Shown here: in pieces, positions 23,606-31,487 of the stretch
Layout: every line of letters begins with the position of its first letter
How positions within the stretch are numbered: position 1 is the stretch's first letter
Source of the DNA: Halorussus salinus
GTDB lineage: Archaea; Halobacteriota; Halobacteria; Halobacteriales; Haladaptataceae
DNA: 64,000 bases
Assembly (NCBI RefSeq): GCF_004765815.2
Contig: NZ_SBIS02000011.1
Span: forward strand, 62,001 to 126,000
Direction of reading: 5' to 3'
Position numbers and translations under genes: made by a program
The notes under the pieces: model-generated
Told to the model about the DNA's origin: nothing
What the model saw: only the letters and a program-made list of their open reading frames with translations
The model's database searches: none

Positions 23606-26314
23606 TTACGTTCGTCCGCCGTCCGACCCGCGAGACTGCCCGCCGAGCGACCGCGAGGAGTTCGCCACGACGACCAGACTGCTGGTGCCCATCGCCAGCG
23701 CGGCGAACAGCGGGTTCAGCAGACCAGCGAGCGCGAGCGGGACCGCCACGGCGTTGTAGAGGAACGCCCACCCGAGGTTGTGGCGAATCCGGCGGTTGGT
23801 CCCGCGGGCCACGTCGAACGCCGCGACCACGGCGTCGAGGCCGCCCTCCACGATGACGGCGTCGGCGGCGTCGCCCGCGAGGTCGGTCCCGCTCCCGAGC
23901 GCCACGCCGATGTCGGCGGTCGCCAACGCGGGCGCGTCGTTGCTCCCGTCGCCGACCATCGCCACGGTGCCCCGCGATTCGAGTCGTTCGACGGTCTCGG
24001 CCTTCGCCTCGGGCGGCACTCCGGCGAACACCTCCGAGACGTTCGGGTCCGCGCGGAACCGCGCGGCCGCCCGCTCGTCGTCGCCCGTCAGGACGACGAC
24101 TTCCCGACCGTCAGCGAGGTCGGCCACCGAGTCGCGCCACCCCTCTCGGGGACTATCGCCGACGACCACAACGCCACGCGCTCGGCCCGCCCACCCGACC
24201 GCGACGGGGACGTGACCCTCGGCGCGAGCCGCGGCGGCGGCCTCGCGGAGCGAGTCGGCGACCGCGAATCCGCGCGAGTCGAGCATGTCGGGGTGGCCGA
24301 CCGCAATTTCGTCGCCGCCGAGTTCGCCGGTCTCGGATTCGCCGGTTTCGACCTCGCCGGTCACTCCTCGGTCGTGGGTCTCGACGTTTCGGGCGTCGAG
24401 TAGGGTCGCAGTGCGGTCTGCGGTCGCGGTGCTGTCGGCGGTTGCGGTCTCACTGATGTCGGCATCAGCGGCGGTCGCTGTCGTCGCGGTCGCAGTGCGG
24501 TCTGCGGTCGTTGTCGCTGTTGCGGCGCGGTCTGCGGTCTCCTCGGAGTCGGCTTCAGGAGCGGTCGCAGTGGCGGTGCTGTCGGCGGTCACAGGTCCGG
24601 TTCCGGATTCCGAGCCAGCATCGACCGCCGTGTCAGAACCGCCAGCCGCCACGATGGCCTCCGCGATGGGGTGGGCCGAGTAGCGTTCGAGCGCCGCGGC
24701 GCGGGCGACGACCTCCTCGGACGCCACTTCCGACTCGCGGGAATCGTCCACCACCACGTCCTGCACCGCCATTCGCCCGTCGGTCAGCGTCCCGGTCTTG
24801 TCGAGGAGAACCACGTCGGCCTCGGACGCGGACTCGAACACGGCGTCGGAGGCGACGACGACGCCGCGGTCGGCCGCCTCGCGAATGCCCGAGGCCACGG
24901 CCAGCGGGGTCGCCAGCCCGAGCGCGCAGGGACACGAGACGATGAGGACCGTCAGGCCCGCCAGCAGCGCGTCGGCGACCGGCGCGCCAGTCACGAGTCG
25001 CCAACCGGTCGCTACCGCGGCGAGGAGAAGCACCGTCGGCACGAACAGCGTCGCCAGCTTGTCGGCGAGTCGCTGGACGCCCGACCGGGAACTCTGAATC
25101 TCCCAGAGCAGGTCCACGAGCCTGTCGAGGGTACTCTCGGCCTCGTCGCCGACTTCGACCACGAGCGGGTCGTCGGTGACGACGGTGCCCCCGAGAACCG
25201 AATCGCCGGGCCTGCGGGTCTCGGGCAACGACTCGCCGGTCACGAGCGACTCGTCCACCGCGGCGGTGCCCTCCGCGACTTCGCCGTCCACGGGCACGCG
25301 CTCGCCCGGCCGGACGAGGAGACGGTCGCCCGGCGCGAGGTCGGCGACCGGGACCGATTCGTGGCTTCCGTCCGCCGTGACGCGGGTAGCCTCTGAGACT
25401 CTGGCGCTGGTCAGTTCCGAGAGGCCGCTGGCGGCTCTCCGCTTGATGCGCTCCTCGTAGTAGTTGCCCAGCGTCACGACCAGCACGATGGCGACGGTCA
25501 CGTCGAAGTAGACGTGCGTTCGGCCGACCAGCACCGCGACGCTGCTGTAGGCGTAGGAACTCAGCGCCGCGAGCGAGACCAGCAGGTCCATGTTGGGCTG
25601 TCCGGCCCGCAAGCTGACCACCGCGCCGCGCAGGATGGGGTAGCCCGTGTAGAACAGCACGAGCGAGGACATCAGCCAGACGTTGCCGAACAGGTAGAGG
25701 CCCGCGTAGTCGCCGAGGTCCACGAGGGGGTCGAAACCGAGGTAAGTGGGATAGAGGAACAAGACGTACCACAGCATCACCATCATGCCGAAGACGCCGC
25801 CGCCGAGCAGGAACCGGACGATTTGGGTGTCGGCCCGGTCGTCGGCGGCGGTTCCGCCCTCGGGGTCGCCGACCGCGTAGCCGTACCGGTCGAGTGTGCG
25901 CCCGAGCGCGTCGAGGTCGGTCTCCTCGTCGTGAGCGACCCGGAGCATGTCGGTGGCGTAGCTCGCGTCGGCGGCGTGGACGCCCTCGGCGTCGGCGGCG
26001 GCCGACTCGATGAACGTCTCGCAGGTCGCGCAGTGCATCCCCTCGACGCCGAGGTACGTGTGGTCGGCGTCGTCGGGCGCGTCTTCGACCCCGCCGCCAC
26101 CGCGCTCGTCGCGGACCACCTCGGCGTCGGCCGACTCCACTTCCTCGACGGTCCGCGCGATTTCGAGACACCCCCGACAGCAGTACGCGCCGGGGACCTC
26201 CTCGGCGGACTCCAGCACGTCGTCGGTTATCGGCGCGTCGCCGGTCGGCAGTCCACAGAGGGTACACTCGTCGGGGGCGTCTTCGGGGTAACTCTCCGCG
26301 TGTTTCTCACTCAT
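23606..26314 (-). CDS. copper-type P1B ATPase (CopA/CcoI-like)
   Basis: A 902-residue heavy-metal ATPase. In order: an N-terminal Cys-rich domain (CTLCGLPTGDAP ... YCCRGCLE) of the CcoI/FixI type; an HMA domain with GMHCATCETF near residue 93; eight membrane segments with the ion motif SCPCALGLATP; the phosphorylated Asp in DKTGTLTDG near 507; the HP motif in SAHPIAEAIV; and GDGSNDAPALA. The N-domain after the HP motif is swollen by a Thr/Ala-rich insertion, about residues 568-638. It is followed in genome order by a TauE-type gene and the oxidase operon, so copper delivery to the oxidase is likelier than plain copper detoxification. Confidence 0.92.
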   Translation of the reverse strand: MSEKHAESYPEDAPDECTLCGLPTGDAPITDDVLESAEEVPGAYCCRGCLEIARTVEEVESADAEVVRDERGGGGVEDAPDDADHTYLGVEGMHCATCETFIESAAADAEGVHAADASYATDMLRVAHDEETDLDALGRTLDRYGYAVGDPEGGTAADDRADTQIVRFLLGGGVFGMMVMLWYVLFLYPTYLGFDPLVDLGDYAGLYLFGNVWLMSSLVLFYTGYPILRGAVVSLRAGQPNMDLLVSLAALSSYAYSSVAVLVGRTHVYFDVTVAIVLVVTLGNYYEERIKRRAASGLSELTSARVSEATRVTADGSHESVPVADLAPGDRLLVRPGERVPVDGEVAEGTAAVDESLVTGESLPETRRPGDSVLGGTVVTDDPLVVEVGDEAESTLDRLVDLLWEIQSSRSGVQRLADKLATLFVPTVLLLAAVATGWRLVTGAPVADALLAGLTVLIVSCPCALGLATPLAVASGIREAADRGVVVASDAVFESASEADVVLLDKTGTLTDGRMAVQDVVVDDSRESEVASEEVVARAAALERYSAHPIAEAIVAAGGSDTAVDAGSESGTGPVTADSTATATAPEADSEETADRAATATTTADRTATATTATAADADISETATADSTATADRTATLLDARNVETHDRGVTGEVETGESETGELGGDEIAVGHPDMLDSRGFAVADSLREAAAAARAEGHVPVAVGWAGRARGVVVVGDSPREGWRDSVADLADGREVVVLTGDDERAAARFRADPNVSEVFAGVPPEAKAETVERLESRGTVAMVGDGSNDAPALATADIGVALGSGTDLAGDAADAVIVEGGLDAVVAAFDVARGTNRRIRHNLGWAFLYNAVAVPLALAGLLNPLFAALAMGTSSLVVVANSSRSLGGQSRGSDGGRT
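24398..24612 (+). repeat. repeat-like Thr/Ala-coding insertion inside the copper ATPase
   Basis: Plus-strand units such as GCAGTGCGGTCTGCGGTCGC and GTCTCCTCGGAGTCGGCTTC resemble those of intergenic copies C and E. Read on the coding strand they give a run of Thr/Ala/Asp residues in the nucleotide-binding domain. The frame is intact on both sides. Confidence 0.5.
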
Positions 26315-26318
26315 GCGT

Positions 26319-27206
26319 TTATCCCAACGGTTGGTACTCCGGTGCCGGGAGCGGGAGCATCACGCGGGGCGCGTCGATGCCGAGCAGCGCGAGTCCGTGC
26401 GCGACCATCAGATACCCCAGCACGACGAACGCGACGCCCAACACCTGATGGACTCGCTTGCTCGCCGACAGCGACCCGAAGACGGTGCCGTACACCAACA
26501 GCGTCGGGAACGTGCCGAGACCGACGAGCGCCAGCAGGAACGCCCCGCGAACCGGGTCGCCGAGCGCGAAGGCGTAGACGTACGCCGGGTACGTGATGGG
26601 ACACGGGAGGAGGGCGTGAACCACGCCGAGTCCCGCGATGCGGGCGTCGCCGACGAAGGCGTCCACCCGGCGGGTCAACGCCGCGCTCACCCGGCCGAAC
26701 AGGTCGTCGAACGGTCCGAGCGAGGGGTGGGCGGCCGACCCGCCGACGTAGCTGACTCCGGTCACGCCGATGAACGCTCCCGCGAGCAACGCGGTCGTCG
26801 CCTGCACGCCGGTCCCGGCCGCTAGCACCTGTTCCATCGCGCCGACCGTGACCGCACCGACGAAGCCGAGCAACGCCCCGACGGCGGCGTAGCCCGCCGT
26901 CCGCCCGAGGTTGAACAGGACGTGCTGGCGGACCTGCCGGAGCGTGAGGTCGTTCGACTCACCGGCGGCCTCCTCCTGCGCTCGGAGTCGGTCGGCGTAG
27001 ACGCTCACCAGCGGACCGCACATCCCGAGACAGTGGGCACCCCCGAGGAGGCCGACCACGAGGAACACCGCGGCGTCCACGTTCCCGGTCGGGAGCGGGC
27101 CGCCGTGACCGTGGAGCGGGAGCGGCGCGGCGTGGGCGAGTGACGACGCCAGCGCGCGGTAATCGAGCGACGAGGCCAGCGCGCCGTGGCCGAGGAGCGC
27201 GAGCAT
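26319..27206 (-). CDS. TauE/SafE-type (DsbD_2) six-helix membrane protein, CcoH/UreH-like
   Basis: A 295-residue membrane protein with about six segments. The key motif FLVVGLLGGAHCLGMCGPLV near residue 55 is the paired-Cys first helix of the DsbD_2/TauE-SafE group found beside CcoI copper ATPases in cytochrome oxidase clusters. An additional His-rich N-terminus (LPLHGHGGPLP) may bind metal. Its stop is four bases before the ATPase start, so the two are co-transcribed. Role by context: copper or thiol handling for oxidase maturation. Sulfite export is unlikely despite the family name. Confidence 0.8.
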   Translation of the reverse strand: MLALLGHGALASSLDYRALASSLAHAAPLPLHGHGGPLPTGNVDAAVFLVVGLLGGAHCLGMCGPLVSVYADRLRAQEEAAGESNDLTLRQVRQHVLFNLGRTAGYAAVGALLGFVGAVTVGAMEQVLAAGTGVQATTALLAGAFIGVTGVSYVGGSAAHPSLGPFDDLFGRVSAALTRRVDAFVGDARIAGLGVVHALLPCPITYPAYVYAFALGDPVRGAFLLALVGLGTFPTLLVYGTVFGSLSASKRVHQVLGVAFVVLGYLMVAHGLALLGIDAPRVMLPLPAPEYQPLG

Positions 27207-27211
27207 GGGAC

Positions 27212-27481
27212 TCAGACCGTCGAGTCACTGGCTTCGACAGTCTCGTCGGTCGCGTCGCCGTGGTCGTCGTGACCGTGCCCGCCCTCGGTCGGCGAGGTGA
27301 GGAGGTAGAGGCTCCCGGTGATGAGGGCGACGTTGACGACGGCGACGACTGCCAGCATACTCCGGCCGAGCGCGAAGAGGACCACCGGAGCGAGCGCCAG
27401 TAGCGCGACGACACTTAAACTCCGAGGCGAACGGTTAGCCACTATCCTTTTAATACCAGACTGTCCCTGTGACTGCTCCAT
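27212..27481 (-). CDS. small two-segment membrane protein with His-rich tail
   Basis: An 89-residue protein with two membrane segments (SLSVVALLALAPVVLFALG and MLAVVAVVNVALITGSLYLL) and an acidic His-rich C-terminus (GGHGHDDHGD) that could bind copper. It heads the minus-strand copper operon and is divergent from the oxidase operon. I start at ATG 27481; the frame stays open further upstream but the extra sequence is not protein-like. I do not recognise the family. Confidence 0.7.
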   Translation of the reverse strand: MEQSQGQSGIKRIVANRSPRSLSVVALLALAPVVLFALGRSMLAVVAVVNVALITGSLYLLTSPTEGGHGHDDHGDATDETVEASDSTV

Positions 27482-27550
27482 ACGAACCGATAGTAACGGT
27501 AGTACCAATCCGATTTCGCCCGTTTTCAGGGTCTGGGAATCGGATGTCCG

Positions 27551-27560
27551 CATTAAATAT
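27551..27560 (+). promoter_or_regulatory. TATA box of the terminal oxidase operon
   Basis: CATTAAATAT, centred about 26 bases before the ATG at 27582. The core is nearly symmetrical and could also serve the divergent copper operon, with a leader of about 45 bases on that side. Confidence 0.5.
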
Positions 27561-27581
27561 TCCCTGTTCGTACCCTCGTTT

Positions 27582-27815
27582 ATGTCGATGGAACCGAAGA
27601 CGGAGAGTACGGTCCGCGAGGACGTTCCCGAACGTCCCCGCGGGTACGTGGTCGGCTCCGCGCCCGACAGCATCGAGCGCGAAATCGGCCACGACGAGTT
27701 CGACCCCGTGGGAACGCTGGTCCTGATACTGGGCTACTTCGCCATCTTGGTCGTCATGTGGGTGTTCATGTACTTCGTGGAGTTCCTCGGTCGGGGACTG
27801 ACGGTGGTCGGATAG
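27582..27815 (+). CDS. small single-span subunit at the head of the ba3 oxidase operon
   Basis: A 77-residue protein: a hydrophilic acidic N-terminus (to about residue 45) and one membrane helix (GTLVLILGYFAILVVMWVFM). In the Natronomonas ba3 oxidase cluster a gene of this kind (cbaD) precedes the subunit II gene. The assignment is by position and topology, not by a diagnostic motif. Subunit II starts 13 bases after its stop. Confidence 0.75.
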   Translation: MSMEPKTESTVREDVPERPRGYVVGSAPDSIEREIGHDEFDPVGTLVLILGYFAILVVMWVFMYFVEFLGRGLTVVG

Positions 27816-27828
27816 GAGGTGATTCAGG

Positions 27829-28341
27829 ATGGAGATACACGCATACGAGAAGTTCTGGCTCGCGGCGGCGCTCCTGCTCATCGTCGGCTTCATCGCGACC
27901 GTCTCCTACGGCGCAGTCGGGGCTGGCGTCGAGATGATAGCCGACGACGGCGGGACCGTGGACCCCCAAGCACTCGACGAGCATCCGAAGTTTAGCGACC
28001 CCGGCGTCTACGAGTCCGGCCCGAACGAGTACGACGTGTACGTCGTCGCCCAGCAGTTCGCGTTCCGACCGGGCACCGCCGAACCGATTCGGGTGCCCGC
28101 CGACAGCACCGTGACGTTCCACGTGACCTCCGCCGACGTGATTCACGGCTTCGAGGTCGTGGGCACCAACGGCAACACGATGGCCATCCCCGGACAGGTC
28201 GCGACGTTCACGGTCGAAGTCGGCGGCCCGAAGGAGTACGGCCTGCTCTGCAACGAGTACTGCGGGTCGGCCCACCACGCGATGGAGGGGAGCATGGAAG
28301 TCGTCCCGAAAGACGAGTTCAACGCGACGGGAGGTGCCTGA
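27829..28341 (+). CDS. coxB: cytochrome c oxidase subunit II, ba3 type
   Basis: A 170-residue subunit with one N-terminal membrane helix (FWLAAALLLIVGFIATVSYG) and an extracellular cupredoxin domain holding the CuA centre. The ligands are visible: the first His in DVIHGFEVVG and the loop CNEYCGSAHHAMEGSM (C-x3-C-x3-H-x2-M). Length and single helix fit ba3-type (B family) oxidases rather than the larger A-family subunit II. It accepts electrons from a halocyanin or cytochrome and passes them to subunit I. Overlaps or abuts the subunit I start. Confidence 0.93.
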   Translation: MEIHAYEKFWLAAALLLIVGFIATVSYGAVGAGVEMIADDGGTVDPQALDEHPKFSDPGVYESGPNEYDVYVVAQQFAFRPGTAEPIRVPADSTVTFHVTSADVIHGFEVVGTNGNTMAIPGQVATFTVEVGGPKEYGLLCNEYCGSAHHAMEGSMEVVPKDEFNATGGA

Positions 28342-28342
28342 G

Positions 28343-30070
28343 ATGGCGACGTTCGTAGACCGCTATCCGGAGGAGGCGTCGGTCGTCAAGGCGACGCTCG
28401 TCGTCTCGTTCCTCTCGCTCGGTATCGGGGCGCTGTTCGGGCTGGTGCAGGCGCTCCACCGGACGGGCTACTTGCGCTTCCTCGACTCGGTGGACTACTA
28501 CACCATCCTGACGGGCCACGGGGTACTCCTCGCGCTGGTGTTCACCATCTTCTTCCTGATGGGACTGTTCACGTGGGCGGTCGTCCAGAGTCTGGAACGC
28601 CCGCTTCCGGACATCAGACTGTCGTGGGCGTGGGTCGGCCTCACGACGACCGGCGCGACGTTCGCGGCGGTCGCCATCCTCGCGGGCCTGATTCCGAGCA
28701 TCGACATGAGCGCGGACGTGCTGTACACCTTCTACGCGCCGCTGATGGCTCACCCGCTGTTCTACGTCGGGCTGGCGATGTTCATCGTCGGGACGTGGCT
28801 GGCGGGGGCCGACTGGTTCCTCGCGTACCGCGAGTGGCGCGCCGAGAACCCCGACGAGCGCATCCCGCTCCAGACGTTCATGGTGCTGACGACGATGCTG
28901 ATGTGGTATCTGGCCACGCTCGGCGTCGCCGTCTCGACGGTGTTCTTCCTCATCCCGTGGTCGTTCGGCTGGGTCGAGACCGTCAATCCGCTGCTCACGC
29001 GGACGCTGTTCTGGTTCTTCGGCCACCCCGTCGTGTACTTCTGGCTGATGCCAGCCTACCTGATGTGGTACACCGTTCTGCCGAAGCTGGCGGGCGGACG
29101 GCTGTTCAGCGACCCCCTCGCGCGGGTCGTGTTCGTGCTGTTCCTCCTGCTCTCGACCCCGGTCGGCATCCACCACCAGTATCTCGACCCCGGCATCGCG
29201 GAGGGCTTCAAGTTCATCGCGATGACCAACACGATGTTCCTCCTGTTGCCGAGTCTGCTGACCGCGTTCACCGTGGTCGCCAGCATGGAACACGGCGCGC
29301 GACAGCGCGGCGGCGAGGGCTACGTGAGTTGGCTCGGGTCGCTCCCGTGGCGCGACCCCGCGTTCACCGGGATGGCGCTGGCGGGCGTGATGTTCGCGGC
29401 TGGCGGCTTCTCGGGCATGATAAACGCCGGGATGAACATCAACTACCTCATCCACAACACGCTGTGGGTGCCGGGGCACTTCCACCTGACCGTCGGCACC
29501 GCGGTCGCGCTGACGATGATGGCCGGGTCCTACTGGCTCGTCCCGCAACTGACCGGTAAGCGCCTGTACAGCCGCCCCATCGGCCTGCTACAGGTCGTCG
29601 TGTGGTTCGTCGGGATGGTGCTGATGTCGAACGCGATGCACCGCGGCGGTCTCGCCGGAATCCCGCGCCGGACCGCCGAACCCCAGTACCAGAACTTCGA
29701 CTTCTCGATGGCGCTCGGGACCGTCGGCGAGATTCGCGCCGGAATCGCCATCGGCGGGACGCTGCTGTTCGTCTCGGTCGTGCTGTTCCTCGTCAACATC
29801 CTGCTGTCGGCGTTCGAGGAGCCAATCGAGAACCCGGTGGACGACAGCCTGCCCGAACCGCTCTCGGGCGCGAGCGGGAGTCCGGTCGTCCTCGACAACC
29901 TCCGGCTCTGGACCGCCATCGCGGTCGTGCTGGTGATTCTGGCCTACACGCTCCCGCTGGCTGGCATCGTCGGCGACGCCGGGCTGTTGGGCGACGTGCC
30001 GGGCGTCCCGGTCTGGGTGTCCGCGAACGCCGAGGCCACGCTCGACCTGCTAACGGAGGTGATAGCATGA
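28343..30070 (+). CDS. coxA: cytochrome c oxidase subunit I, ba3 type
   Basis: The 575-residue catalytic core with about 13 membrane helices. Ligand motifs in order: LTGHGVLLALVF (low-spin haem His), WFFGHPVVYFWLMPAYLMWY (CuB His with the cross-linked Tyr), GIHHQYLDPG (two CuB His) and LWVPGHFHLTVG (haem His pair). HPVVYF and the absence of the D-channel Asn/Asp pattern fit the B family. It reduces O2 to water and pumps protons. I start at ATG 28343, one base after the subunit II stop; a GTG three codons earlier is in frame. Confidence 0.95.
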   Translation: MATFVDRYPEEASVVKATLVVSFLSLGIGALFGLVQALHRTGYLRFLDSVDYYTILTGHGVLLALVFTIFFLMGLFTWAVVQSLERPLPDIRLSWAWVGLTTTGATFAAVAILAGLIPSIDMSADVLYTFYAPLMAHPLFYVGLAMFIVGTWLAGADWFLAYREWRAENPDERIPLQTFMVLTTMLMWYLATLGVAVSTVFFLIPWSFGWVETVNPLLTRTLFWFFGHPVVYFWLMPAYLMWYTVLPKLAGGRLFSDPLARVVFVLFLLLSTPVGIHHQYLDPGIAEGFKFIAMTNTMFLLLPSLLTAFTVVASMEHGARQRGGEGYVSWLGSLPWRDPAFTGMALAGVMFAAGGFSGMINAGMNINYLIHNTLWVPGHFHLTVGTAVALTMMAGSYWLVPQLTGKRLYSRPIGLLQVVVWFVGMVLMSNAMHRGGLAGIPRRTAEPQYQNFDFSMALGTVGEIRAGIAIGGTLLFVSVVLFLVNILLSAFEEPIENPVDDSLPEPLSGASGSPVVLDNLRLWTAIAVVLVILAYTLPLAGIVGDAGLLGDVPGVPVWVSANAEATLDLLTEVIA

Positions 30071-30264
30071 AGATGTCCCGCGCGGGTCTCCTCGTGGCAG
30101 TCGCGTTCGGCATCCCGGTCGCCATCGAACTCCGAGTGCTGTTCAGCTTCTTCGGGGTCGAACTCCCGCTAGTGTCGGTGGTCGTGTTCGAGGCGCTGTT
30201 CTTGCTCCTCGTCGCGGTCCTCTACAGCCTCAACGCGGAACCGAAATCGGCGAGCAAGCACTGA
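30067..30264 (+). CDS. small two-helix protein of the oxidase operon
   Basis: A 65-residue protein with two hydrophobic stretches (GLLVAVAFGIPVAIELRVLF and LPLVSVVVFEALFLLLVAVL) and a short Lys-rich tail. ATGA overlap with the subunit I stop shows tight coupling. Similar small genes (cbaC or cbaE) follow subunit I in other haloarchaeal ba3 clusters; which one this is cannot be told by eye. Confidence 0.75.
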   Translation: MKMSRAGLLVAVAFGIPVAIELRVLFSFFGVELPLVSVVVFEALFLLLVAVLYSLNAEPKSASKH

Positions 30265-30269
30265 GCGAC

Positions 30270-30959
30270 ATGACGACCGACGCCTCCTCGAACGCCGACG
30301 CCGATTCGTCGGTTCCGGAGTCGGGTCGGTCGCTCGGCCGCCCGGCGCGGGCCGCCCGGACGTTCGTCGCGCTGACGGTCGCGGAGGCGGTGGTCGTCCT
30401 CGCGTATCTGGCGCTCGCCGGGACCGAGGTGGTCTCGCTCCGGTACCTCGCCTACCCCTTCGTCTGGATAAACGCGGCGCTCCTCGCGGTCGCGTACGCG
30501 CCGATTCCGCGACCGACCGACCGATGGCAGGTCGGCGCGACCGCGGTCGGCGTCGGTTACTTCGGGGCGCTCTGCGTCGCGGGCGGTCTCGCGTCGCTGG
30601 GCGACGGCTCGGGAGTCGGGACACTGACGGTCGCCGCAGCCGCGCCCGGCTGGGGACCGCTGGTCGTCGTCTCGGGTGGCGCACTCCACCTCACGCTCGT
30701 CCCGTTCAAACTGGTCGGCTACGCCGGGCTGGCGACGCTCGCGTCCGCCGCGGTCGCCCGTGCGAGTCGCGGCCTGTTAGGCGGTGCGCTCGGTCTCGTG
30801 ACCTGCGTCAGTTGCACCGGGTCGGTGCTGGGCACACTGCTGGCTGGCGTCGGCGGCTCGTCGGTCGCCGTCTCGGCGGTGCTGGCTCGGTCCTACGACC
30901 TCTCGACCGCGGTGTTCCTGCTCGCAATCGGCGGGCTGTGGGTCGGCCTACAGCGGTGA
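30270..30959 (+). CDS. multi-span membrane protein at the end of the oxidase operon
   Basis: A 229-residue protein with six or so membrane helices. The distinctive motif is GLVTCVSCTGSVLGTLLAGV, a CxxC placed inside a membrane helix near the C-terminus. It starts five bases after the previous stop, so it is part of the oxidase operon. The family is a haloarchaeal hypothetical; a role in copper or haem insertion is suggested by the CxxC and the company it keeps, not shown. Confidence 0.8.
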   Translation: MTTDASSNADADSSVPESGRSLGRPARAARTFVALTVAEAVVVLAYLALAGTEVVSLRYLAYPFVWINAALLAVAYAPIPRPTDRWQVGATAVGVGYFGALCVAGGLASLGDGSGVGTLTVAAAAPGWGPLVVVSGGALHLTLVPFKLVGYAGLATLASAAVARASRGLLGGALGLVTCVSCTGSVLGTLLAGVGGSSVAVSAVLARSYDLSTAVFLLAIGGLWVGLQR

Positions 30960-31045
30960 GCGGACGAATCGAATTTCCGGCTTCGGGTCCCCCGAGCAAC
31001 TCTGCTGTCGGACCAGACTCCGACTCTCACGTTTCGGAAAACAGT

Positions 31046-31297
31046 TCAGGCGCTTCCGCGACGCCGACGCCGCTCGTGGCGGTCAGTAGTGTTGTTGAGC
31101 CACGCGGTCAGCACCGCCGCGAACACCACTAGCGAAACACCCGACAGCACCGCAACTGCGAGGTCGGCGGAGATAGCGACGTTCGCGGGTGCGAGCAGGG
31201 CGTACCCCGCGACGGCGGTCAGGACGACGCCGAGGAGAACGAACAGTCCGATTGCCACGCGTAACACGTCGAACCGCTGGGTCGGTTGGGTGGTCAT
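31046..31297 (-). CDS. small two-helix membrane protein
   Basis: An 83-residue hypothetical with two membrane segments (VAIGLFVLLGVVLTAVAGYA and ISADLAVAVLSGVSLVVFAA) and an Arg-rich C-terminus (RHERRRRRG). It converges with the oxidase operon. No family recognised. 31298-31487, after it, contains nothing I can support. Confidence 0.6.
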   Translation of the reverse strand: MTTQPTQRFDVLRVAIGLFVLLGVVLTAVAGYALLAPANVAISADLAVAVLSGVSLVVFAAVLTAWLNNTTDRHERRRRRGSA

Positions 31298-31487
31298 GGC
31301 TCACTCTCCGGTACGCGGAAGACCCACATCAAGGATGAACGCGATTCTCAGGTTCTGAAAACGAAGGGGCGACGGACGGGAGCGGCGAGCGTAGCCGGAA
31401 GGTCCGGAACTGTCGTTTGGCTGGGAGCATCGACCCGTCTCCGCGTTTCGCTTCGTCGCGCGTCGGACGGGCGGACGGCGCTGGAAG

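Noticed and set aside
28319-29548. A 409-codon open frame on the minus strand
   Set aside because: Opposite cytochrome oxidase subunit I; translation is a charged nonsense sequence.
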